A DNA stretch of 5,577 bases from Leptolyngbyaceae cyanobacterium CSSed165cm_216 (GTDB lineage Bacteria > Cyanobacteriota > Cyanobacteriia > Phormidesmidales > Phormidesmidaceae), in NCBI GenBank assembly GCA_007135385.1, contig SLIY01000247.1, forward strand, positions 1 through 5,577. Reading direction: 5' to 3'. Below, piece by piece: positions 1-4,530 of the stretch. Position 1 is the stretch's first letter. Each line of letters begins with the position of its first letter. A program made the translations under genes and the position numbers. The notes under the pieces are model-generated. The model worked only from the letters and a program-made list of their open reading frames with translations, ran no database searches and was not told where the DNA came from.

Positions 1-779
1 CCTTGAAGGGGGTGGGGTTTTTTGTCGGTGCTGCCCTGCTACAAGGGGTTGGCTTCCGGCAGGCGCTGCTAATTCAGGCGGCGGTGCTGTTTGTGATTTT
101 GCTGTCGGGCTGGTTTTTGCCAGCCGATATGGGCAAGATTGGCGAAAAGGTGCGCTTCCGTCAGCTGTTTTCTAAAAGCAAAGAAATCAACGTTTTGTCT
201 GCGGCCCGGTTCTTTTTGTTTGGTTCTCGGGATGTGTGGTTCGTGGTGGCCCTGCCAGTTTTCCTGTACGAGGTCTTGGGCTGGACCTTTATGCAGGTGG
301 GTTCTTACATGGCCATCTGGGTCGTCGGCTATGGCATGGTGCAGTTTCTGGCCCCCCAGCTACTGCGTAAAGATAGCAGCGGTAAGGTGGTGCCCAGGGC
401 TAAGACCATCCTGTTTTGGACCTCGATTTTGACGGCCATCCCGGCTCTGATTGCCCTCACCCTGATGTCAGGCGTACGAGGAGATATCGCTGTAACGGGT
501 GGGCTAGTGGTATTTGGGATTGTGTTTGCTTTTAACTCAGCGGTGCATTCATATTTGGTGCTGGCTTACACCGAAGACAAGGATGTGGCTTTGAATGTGG
601 GGTTCTACTACATGGCTAACTCGGGAGGCCGCCTACTGGGGACGATTACCTCAGGGTTGTTTTACCAGTGGTATGGGCTAGTGGGTTGCCTGTGGGTGTC
701 TAGTTTGTTTGTGTTGGTGGCGGCCCTGATTACCACCCAACTACCAGATCCAAAATCCTCCAGTGTTGTAGCCATCTAA
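1..779 (+). CDS. arsJ: ArsJ-type organoarsenical MFS exporter (5'-truncated by window edge)
   Basis: This is an inner-membrane major facilitator superfamily protein. ArsJ exports 1-arseno-3-phosphoglycerate, the unstable product made when a dedicated glyceraldehyde-3-phosphate dehydrogenase acts with arsenate; outside the cell it breaks down and releases arsenate, so the pair gives arsenate resistance. The reading frame is open from base 3 (the first codon, TTG, is read as an internal Leu) to TAA at 777-779, giving about 258 residues of a family usually near 400, so roughly the N-terminal third is missing. Family-like stretches are LKGVGFFVGAALLQGVGFR at the start and EINVLSAARFFLFGSRDVWF at residues 61-80. 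Hydrophobic segments lie near residues 20-39, 78-92, 97-118, 136-155, 163-186 and 212-246. The identification rests on remembered ArsJ sequences, not a search. The gene converges on the adenosine-specific kinase gene 48 bp downstream, with no convincing terminator between them. No arsenic-related partner is visible here. Confidence 0.85.
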   Translation, partial: LKGVGFFVGAALLQGVGFRQALLIQAAVLFVILLSGWFLPADMGKIGEKVRFRQLFSKSKEINVLSAARFFLFGSRDVWFVVALPVFLYEVLGWTFMQVGSYMAIWVVGYGMVQFLAPQLLRKDSSGKVVPRAKTILFWTSILTAIPALIALTLMSGVRGDIAVTGGLVVFGIVFAFNSAVHSYLVLAYTEDKDVALNVGFYYMANSGGRLLGTITSGLFYQWYGLVGCLWVSSLFVLVAALITTQLPDPKSSSVVAI

Positions 780-827
780 TCGATATTGAGCTGAAGCAGC
801 CTAAAGGGTATCAACGTTTATAGCCAG

Positions 828-1310
828 TCAAAGTTTGTAACCAATGGTGCGCAACAAGGCATGACGGGCTTTGACATCCTCAGCGGTTTCTACGCCTTTG
901 GGTGAAACGCCATCCACCACGCCTAAAATGCCTCTGCCCTGATCGGTTTCAACCACGATCGCCTCTACAGGATTAGCGGTGGCGCAGTAGATATGACACA
1001 CCTCGGGGCATTGCTTAATCGCATTTAGCACATTGATGGGATAGGCTGCTTGGATCAAGATCAGGAAGCTGTGACCGGCACCAATGGCCTGGGCATTTTG
1101 GATAGCAGCCGCTTTTAGGGTGTCATCATTACCCGCCGCCCGAATCAAGCAAGGACCAGAGGCTTCGCAGAAAGCAAGGCCAAATTTTGCCTGGGCTGAG
1201 GTACCCACCATGATCTCGTAAAGATCTTCGACGGTCTTGATGAAGTGGGCCTGTCCTAAAATCAAGTTACTCCCCTCGGGTAGGGAAATGGCTACTGCGT
1301 TAAGTTCCAT
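828..1310 (-). CDS. Adenosine-specific kinase family protein (PF04008)
   Basis: This 160-residue protein covers the whole length of the small cytoplasmic family annotated as adenosine-specific kinase (formerly DUF355), which is found in archaea and scattered bacteria. Recognisable family stretches are CEASGP at residues 48-53, GAGHSF at 77-82, YPINVLNAIK at 90-99, the segment CATANPVEAIVVET at 109-122 and the glycine-rich GRGILGVVDG at 125-134. The archaeal member has a solved structure with bound nucleotide; the physiological reaction is poorly established, so 'kinase' is a family label and not a shown activity. The ATG at 1310 is preceded by an AAGGAG ribosome binding site six bases upstream, which fixes the start. 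The gene is last in the minus-strand group, 41 nt after the AAA gene. It could be read from the upstream promoter or from one of its own, since the strong ribosome binding site contrasts with the weak ones upstream. Family assignment is firm, function is not. Confidence 0.85.
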   Translation of the reverse strand: MELNAVAISLPEGSNLILGQAHFIKTVEDLYEIMVGTSAQAKFGLAFCEASGPCLIRAAGNDDTLKAAAIQNAQAIGAGHSFLILIQAAYPINVLNAIKQCPEVCHIYCATANPVEAIVVETDQGRGILGVVDGVSPKGVETAEDVKARHALLRTIGYKL

Positions 1311-1316
1311 GGTGAT

Positions 1317-1322
1317 CTCCTT
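1317..1322 (-). promoter_or_regulatory. Shine-Dalgarno site of the adenosine-specific kinase gene
   Basis: The minus strand reads AAGGAG followed by six bases and then the ATG at 1310. It is the only textbook ribosome binding site in the window; the other starts lack one. It sits in an A/T-rich stretch (AATATATAAGG on the minus strand) that could also hold a weak -10 element, though no matching -35 is seen. Confidence 0.8.
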
Positions 1323-1330
1323 ATATATTC

Positions 1331-1346
1331 ACTGTATCCACACAGT
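1331..1346. promoter_or_regulatory. Short dyad ACTGT-N6-ACAGT upstream of the adenosine-specific kinase gene
   Basis: The 5-bp inverted arms ACTGT (1331-1335) and ACAGT (1342-1346) are separated by six bases. They lie 21-36 bp upstream of the minus-strand start at 1310, inside the 41-nt gap after the AAA gene. The position would suit an operator for a promoter internal to the operon, but arms this short can arise by chance and I cannot name a regulator. Confidence 0.2.
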
Positions 1347-1351
1347 TGTAC

Positions 1352-2803
1352 TCACATATCCTTAGAGTTTGACCGCTTAGAGCGGTCGCCTTGAGGGTTA
1401 GGTAATTTCAGGTCAGGACGATGTAGGGCCAGAGCCTGACGTAGAACCCCTAGGGTAAGCACAGGGGAGTCAGTAGGCTGAAGCAGGGCTCTGGCCCTTT
1501 GAGCTAGGGTGTTGATTTCACCACCCGTTAGGGCAAGATGCTGAGCCAGATAGGCCCAACTGAGTGCTGGTTCTAGAGCGATCGCGGCAGGAATGGCCCG
1601 TTGCCACAGCACCTCCCGGGTGGCCCGATCGGGACGAGGGAATTCCAGCACACCAGTCATCGCCTGTCGCCAGGACAATTTCACTGATTGCAGGTAAGGG
1701 CTACTGAGTAGGGTCAGTCCGGGTTGACGCCGCCGCTGGATCACCCACGACTGCACCAGGGCTGGATCAAAGCTAGGGCAGCGACCAAACCAGATGGGGG
1801 CTGATGTCAGGTGCAAGACACAGGGGGGTAGGGTAGCCCAATCCGTCGGGTCGGGTAGATCACTGTCATCATTCGGACAGAGGGTACTTAAGTCGATCGT
1901 GATCAGGGGCCAGCCTAAATCTGCGGCTAGCACTCGGGTGGCCAGGGTTTTACCCGTTCCCTCAGCCCCCGTCAACAGCACCATTGGACTCGGCGTGCCC
2001 TGAAATTTGGTGGCCGCTAATACGGTTTTGAGTTGGTTGAACAAGGAGGTGGGCAGCACCAGACTTTCCCATGGGTCGGTGGGGATGGAGGGAGGTTCGG
2101 GGTCACTGGCGACCGGGGTGGCCCAAGTCTGAAGGGTGGCAAGATTGGGGGATTCGGCCAGCAGGTAGGTGGTGAGGTCTTCGTGGAGACGCAGATGACG
2201 GCTGAGCAGGGTGGTGTCATCGGCATTCACCCATTCCACCAGACCTAGGTGGACCAGACGGCTATCGGGGGCGATTTGAGGGCGCGATCGCCGCCACTCT
2301 TGGTCATTACGGCAAAGCAACCGCAGACAGAGATCAACCGTGGGCAAGTCCCAGTCGGACTCGTCATGCTGATACTGCAAATAGCTATAGAGGCGACCAA
2401 ACCGCTGATTAATTTCTGGGGCCAGGGCCAATAGAATCACATTTTTTTCAAAGGGGCTAAGCTTGAGCTGATCCCGCAGGGTAGGCAGGGCCAGCACAAT
2501 CCCTTGGCTTTGACTGGCTTGAATCCGGGCTTCCAGCTGTTGAGCATAACCGCTGCCAGTTTTACGACTGGCTTTGGGCGGACGGGCATGATCGTAGCCG
2601 GGTTGGCCACTCAAGTAAATAATCCCTTTCCACCAGTGGCTGGTGACCCGGTCTTCACTGGACAGGGCAAAGTCATCCAAGTCTTGAATCTCCCGCTTTT
2701 GTCGGGAGACGGCCACCATCAGCAGTCGATCCAGCCAAGACAGCTCTGTTTTTAGGTAGGCCCAGTTATCGGCAAAGGGGGCCACTCCATTAGGATTGGA
2801 CAT
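1352..2803 (-). CDS. AAA+ protein of the winged-helix AAA family with degenerate ATPase motifs
   Basis: This 483-residue, probably cytoplasmic protein has an N-terminal region resembling the winged-helix part of a bacterial AAA family (LSPFEKNVILLALAPEINQRFG at 115-136, split here as LSPFEKNV and ALAPEINQRFG, then GRLYSYLQ and PTVDLCLRLL at 136-163). A C-terminal AAA module runs from about 245 to 445. Walker A, GAEGTGKT, is intact at 279-286. Where the family normally has the Walker B acidic pair, this protein has HLTSAPIWFG (331-340), so the Asp-Glu is Thr-Ser. The sensor-1 Asn is replaced (LLSSPYLQ, 365-372), and the usual pair of arginine fingers reads WRQAMTG (378-384). The lid motif LTGGEI (425-430) is kept. 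ATP binding seems possible, normal hydrolysis doubtful. I chose the ATG at 2803, which overlaps the VOC gene by 14 nt; an in-frame ATG at 2881 would overlap it by 92 nt. No good ribosome binding site is seen, so translation is probably coupled. The cellular role is unknown; a scaffold or regulator is a guess. Confidence 0.8.
   Translation of the reverse strand: MSNPNGVAPFADNWAYLKTELSWLDRLLMVAVSRQKREIQDLDDFALSSEDRVTSHWWKGIIYLSGQPGYDHARPPKASRKTGSGYAQQLEARIQASQSQGIVLALPTLRDQLKLSPFEKNVILLALAPEINQRFGRLYSYLQYQHDESDWDLPTVDLCLRLLCRNDQEWRRSRPQIAPDSRLVHLGLVEWVNADDTTLLSRHLRLHEDLTTYLLAESPNLATLQTWATPVASDPEPPSIPTDPWESLVLPTSLFNQLKTVLAATKFQGTPSPMVLLTGAEGTGKTLATRVLAADLGWPLITIDLSTLCPNDDSDLPDPTDWATLPPCVLHLTSAPIWFGRCPSFDPALVQSWVIQRRRQPGLTLLSSPYLQSVKLSWRQAMTGVLEFPRPDRATREVLWQRAIPAAIALEPALSWAYLAQHLALTGGEINTLAQRARALLQPTDSPVLTLGVLRQALALHRPDLKLPNPQGDRSKRSNSKDM
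1371..1387 (-). repeat. Perfect 7-bp hairpin in the 3' end of the AAA gene
   Basis: GACCGCT (1371-1377), loop TAG, AGCGGTC (1381-1387) form a perfect G/C-rich inverted repeat within the last codons of the AAA gene, encoding part of its charged tail DRSKRSNS. No U-run follows on the minus strand, so it is not a standard terminator. It could slow polymerase or mark a processing or decay point between the AAA and adenosine-kinase messages. Confidence 0.4.
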
Positions 2804-3206
2804 GGCCCAGGACCCGAATAAACTCCAGGGGCAACCCGTCCGCGTCGGCAATAAAGGCGACCTCATAGACGCGATCGCCAATGATTTGCTGCTGGGGCTC
2901 TAGTAGCACCTTAATGTCTGCCATTTTAGACCGCAGGTGATCGACCCAGGCAGACAGGTGGGGGGTGAGCTCAGTCAAATCAAAAGACAGGTGATAGTAA
3001 CCACTGTAATGCTCATCCCCAAAGGCATCAGCAGCGGGGCGAGGTTCTGGCACCTGAATCAACTCGATGCGTCCCCCCAATCCTTCCATCCAACACGCTA
3101 AGGTGATGCCTGCGGTAAACCGCTCGTGCACTACAAAACCAAGGTTTTCGTAAAAGTCGATGGCACGGTGAATATCCTGGGTACGAATGGAAGCGTGATG
3201 GAGCAT
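2790..3206 (-). CDS. VOC superfamily (glyoxalase/dioxygenase-fold) metalloenzyme
   Basis: This 138-residue single-domain protein has the vicinal oxygen chelate fold: two beta-alpha-beta-beta-beta modules forming a metal site used by glyoxalases, dioxygenases, epimerases and fosfomycin-resistance enzymes. The four expected metal ligands are all present at the right places: H4 (HHASIRT), E48 (RIELIQ), H72 (YYHLSFDL) and E128 (DADGLPLEFIRV). The module signature RAIDFYENLGF at 14-24 is typical of the family. A metal-dependent enzyme is therefore likely, but the substrate cannot be read from sequence; lactoylglutathione lyase is one possibility among many. It starts at the ATG at 3206, nine bases after the stop of the TIGR02652 gene and without a clear ribosome binding site. 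Its stop (2790-2792) lies inside the start of the AAA gene. Both junctions suggest translational coupling in one operon. A HIP1 palindrome lies inside it at 2871-2878. Confidence 0.88.
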   Translation of the reverse strand: MLHHASIRTQDIHRAIDFYENLGFVVHERFTAGITLACWMEGLGGRIELIQVPEPRPAADAFGDEHYSGYYHLSFDLTELTPHLSAWVDHLRSKMADIKVLLEPQQQIIGDRVYEVAFIADADGLPLEFIRVLGHVQS

Positions 3207-3215
3207 TCAGACAAA

Positions 3216-3728
3216 CTACTCGAACAATCGAAAATAGGGATAGCGCACCGGCACACCGGGCTCTTTCTCCAGGTTAAAGTTAATCACGGCCCACTGGGGA
3301 TCTTGCTCGGGGGAAGGGCTAAAGTCTACCGGCAGCCCGTATAGCTTGGGGGAGGAGGTCCCTTCTACCGAACCCCGCCAGGGGGAATTACGTTCTAAGT
3401 AGGCATTCACCAACTCTTTATAGCGCTCGGCAATAATCACCCGGGTGGCTCGATATCCCTGGGTGTACAGTCGGTCGAGGGCCTCATGAATTTCAAATCG
3501 AATGCCGTCGGGATGAGTATGCTGGCGATACCATTCACCGTCCCACTGACGCCAGTGACGACCCGACTGTAGGTGAACTAATTCTTTAGAATCGGGGTCA
3601 GCTTCAAATGCCCCGTGGCGCGAACACAGATAAGTATCCGTCAACGTCAAGGCCGGAATGGTCTGACGACAGTGAGGACATTGGATTTCTGGGCCGTAGA
3701 TGGGATACTGCAAAGCGGAATTAACCAT
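3216..3728 (-). CDS. TIGR02652 family cyanobacterial protein with CxxC-x14-CxxH motif
   Basis: This 170-residue protein of unknown function matches the cyanobacteria-only family TIGR02652, defined by a length of about 170 residues and a CxxC-x14-CxxH motif near the N-terminus. Here the motif is C17, C20, C35 and H38 (CPHC ... CSRH), with exactly 14 residues between the halves. It looks like a small zinc-ribbon-type metal site. The rest is rich in aromatic and charged residues (HWRQWDGEWYRQH at 58-70, RATRVIIAERYKELVNAYLE at 93-112) and has no signal peptide or membrane segment, so a soluble cytoplasmic protein is likely. It is the first gene of the minus-strand operon, with a consensus TATAAT about 95 bp upstream of its start. 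No Shine-Dalgarno sequence precedes the ATG at 3728; a 12-bp dyad occupies that place. Its role is not known; the tight linkage to the VOC and AAA genes is the only functional hint. Confidence 0.88.
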   Translation of the reverse strand: MVNSALQYPIYGPEIQCPHCRQTIPALTLTDTYLCSRHGAFEADPDSKELVHLQSGRHWRQWDGEWYRQHTHPDGIRFEIHEALDRLYTQGYRATRVIIAERYKELVNAYLERNSPWRGSVEGTSSPKLYGLPVDFSPSPEQDPQWAVINFNLEKEPGVPVRYPYFRLFE

Positions 3729-3734
3729 TGGGCT

Positions 3735-3746
3735 GAAACCAGTTTC
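3735..3746. promoter_or_regulatory. Dyad GAAAC-CA-GTTTC just upstream of the TIGR02652 start
   Basis: GAAAC (3735-3739) and GTTTC (3742-3746) are a perfect 5-bp inverted repeat with a two-base centre. It lies 7-18 bp upstream of the minus-strand ATG at 3728, where a ribosome binding site would normally be. It could be an operator or a small translational element; a two-base loop makes an RNA hairpin strained, so a DNA site is more plausible. Chance occurrence is not excluded. Confidence 0.25.
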
Positions 3747-3755
3747 GTCCTCAGT

Positions 3756-3779
3756 AGGTGCGTAAGCAGGTGCGTGAAC
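3756..3779. repeat. 12-bp tandem repeat, two copies, in the divergent intergenic region
   Basis: AGGTGCGTAAGC (3756-3767) is followed directly by AGGTGCGTGAAC (3768-3779); ten of twelve positions agree and the first eight are identical. The pair falls in the predicted 5' untranslated leader of the TIGR02652 operon. It may be a slippage product or a pair of protein-binding half sites. Confidence 0.45.
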
Positions 3780-3822
3780 TATGGGGGGAAACCAGGGACA
3801 ATGAATTTGCTCCTGTATCCGT

Positions 3823-3828
3823 ATTATA
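3823..3828 (-). promoter_or_regulatory. Consensus -10 box of the TIGR02652-VOC-AAA operon
   Basis: The minus strand reads TATAAT at 3828-3823, a perfect sigma-70-type -10 element, within the odd palindrome CGTATTATACG (3820-3830). A transcript would begin near 3816 and carry a leader of about 88 nt. At 16-18 bp upstream there is no good -35 (CCAAGT at best); TTGACT on the minus strand (3853-3858) is 24 bp away, too far. This suggests a weak or activator-dependent promoter. The overlapping plus-strand TATTAT (3822-3827) could serve the gamma-CA gene, but it also lacks a well-spaced -35. Confidence 0.45.
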
Positions 3829-3843
3829 CGTTGGTAATCCAGC

Positions 3844-3857
3844 TGACTTGGTAGTCA
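3844..3857. promoter_or_regulatory. Dyad TGACT-N4-AGTCA in the divergent promoter region
   Basis: TGACT (3844-3848) and AGTCA (3853-3857) form a perfect 5-bp inverted repeat around TGGT. Its centre is about 34 bp upstream of the predicted minus-strand transcription start, where the missing -35 would be, so it is a reasonable candidate operator. It does not have the GTA-N8-TAC form of NtcA sites. Confidence 0.3.
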
Positions 3858-3906
3858 ACATACATCATTAGCCCAATCCTAAGTTTTTTTTGAGACCCTA
3901 ATTGCC

Positions 3907-4434
3907 ATGGCTTACTCTGCCCGATCGGTTTGGCCCAACCCCGATGCCACCAAAGCAGCCTTTATGGCTCCTAATGCTACAGTGATGGGACATGTCACCC
4001 TAGAAGAAGGCTGTAGCATCTGGTACGGAGCCACCTTACGAGGGGACATTGAAACGATTACCATTGGTGCTTATACCAATGTACAGGATGGAGCCATCCT
4101 GCATGGCGATCCAGGTCGCCCGACGATCCTAGAAGACTACGTCACAGTAGGACACCGAGCTGTGATCCACAGTGCCCACATTGAGCGGGGAAGCCTGATT
4201 GGCATCGGTGCGATCGTGCTGGATGGGGTGCGGGTTGGCAAGGGCAGCATCATTGGGGCCGGGGCTGTGGTGACCAAAGATGTACCGCCCCAATCGCTGG
4301 TACTGGGGATGCCCGGCAAAGTGGTGAGTCAGGTATCTGAACATCAAACCCTGGAATTGTTGGAGCACGCTCAAAAATATTATCAGCTGGCTTTAGCCCA
4401 TGCTGGGCGCAGCGACGATTTGGGGTTTGATTAG
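3907..4434 (+). CDS. Gamma carbonic anhydrase family protein (left-handed beta-helix)
   Basis: This 175-residue soluble protein is of the gamma-carbonic-anhydrase/YrdA/PaaY type, expected to form a trimer of left-handed beta-helices with metal sites between subunits. Hexapeptide-type turns run from about residue 20 to 135. The three zinc-ligand histidines are present: H66 (AILHGD), H83 and H88 (VGHRAVIH). The RGD (45-47) and NVQDG (58-62) stretches that line the site are also present. A C-terminal helix follows (about 144-165). The protein lacks the acidic loop and probably the proton-shuttle Glu of the archaeal enzyme Cam, as many CamH-like members do, so carbonic anhydrase activity is possible but unproven. 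It is far shorter than CcmM and has no RuBisCO-small-subunit-like repeats, so it is not the carboxysome protein. The ATG at 3907 is the only plausible start, since TAA at 3880-3882 closes the frame upstream; no Shine-Dalgarno sequence is seen, and a run of eight T lies at 3884-3891. It is divergent from the TIGR02652 operon. Confidence 0.9.
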   Translation: MAYSARSVWPNPDATKAAFMAPNATVMGHVTLEEGCSIWYGATLRGDIETITIGAYTNVQDGAILHGDPGRPTILEDYVTVGHRAVIHSAHIERGSLIGIGAIVLDGVRVGKGSIIGAGAVVTKDVPPQSLVLGMPGKVVSQVSEHQTLELLEHAQKYYQLALAHAGRSDDLGFD

Positions 4435-4525
4435 GGCAGGGGATTAGGGTTGCGGTTCAAGGTACAGGATATACAGTTCAAGGTGTCAGCTGCACGGTAA
4501 ACCGCATACCACATACCGTAAACCG
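4428..4525. repeat. Degenerate heptanucleotide repeat tract (STRR-like)
   Basis: The spacer between two convergent genes reads in seven-base units, for example TTCAAGG, TACAGGA, TATACAG, TTCAAGG from 4456, then TAAACCG, CATACCA, CATACCG, TAAACCG from 4498. Exact copies recur at multiples of 7: GTTCAAGGT at 4455 and 4476, GTAAACCGC at 4497 and 4518, all four in a 21-bp register. This resembles the short tandemly repeated heptamer sequences known from filamentous cyanobacteria. The 5' end is fuzzy: GATTAGGG occurs at 4429 and 4442, overlapping the stop of the gamma-CA gene, but with a 13-bp offset. No terminator hairpin with a U-run is seen. Confidence 0.6.
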
Positions 4526-4530
4526 CCTCC

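Noticed and set aside
780..827. Terminator between the convergent arsJ and adenosine-kinase genes
   Set aside because: Only a 4-bp stem GCTG-AAG-CAGC (790-800) is present and no U-run follows on either strand.
1794..2755. Several plus-strand open frames of 60-83 codons antisense to the AAA gene
   Set aside because: They have glycine- or proline-rich low-information translations, no ribosome binding sites and no recognisable domains; they are by-products of the moderately GC-rich minus-strand gene.
1352..2803. AAA component of an extracellular contractile injection system
   Set aside because: Winged-helix AAA proteins occur in such clusters, but no sheath, tube, baseplate or spike gene is present in the window, and the catalytic motifs are degenerate.
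2804..2881. Longer AAA gene starting at the in-frame ATG at 2881, adding 26 residues
   Set aside because: It would overlap the well-supported VOC gene by 92 nt, and the added residues (rich in Pro, Ser and Arg) read like an out-of-frame translation of VOC coding sequence. The ATG at 2803 gives a short coupling-type overlap.
3815..3863. NtcA-type sites (GTA-N8-TAC)
   Set aside because: The two nearest matches have the wrong spacing: GTA-N9-TAC at 3815-3829 and GTA-N7-TAC at 3851-3863.
3907..4434. Carboxysome protein CcmM
   Set aside because: Only the gamma-CA-like domain is present, with no RuBisCO-small-subunit-like repeats and no ccm neighbours.
4428..4525. CRISPR array
   Set aside because: The period is 7 bp (21 bp in places), with no 25-40 bp repeats separated by unique spacers and no cas gene nearby.
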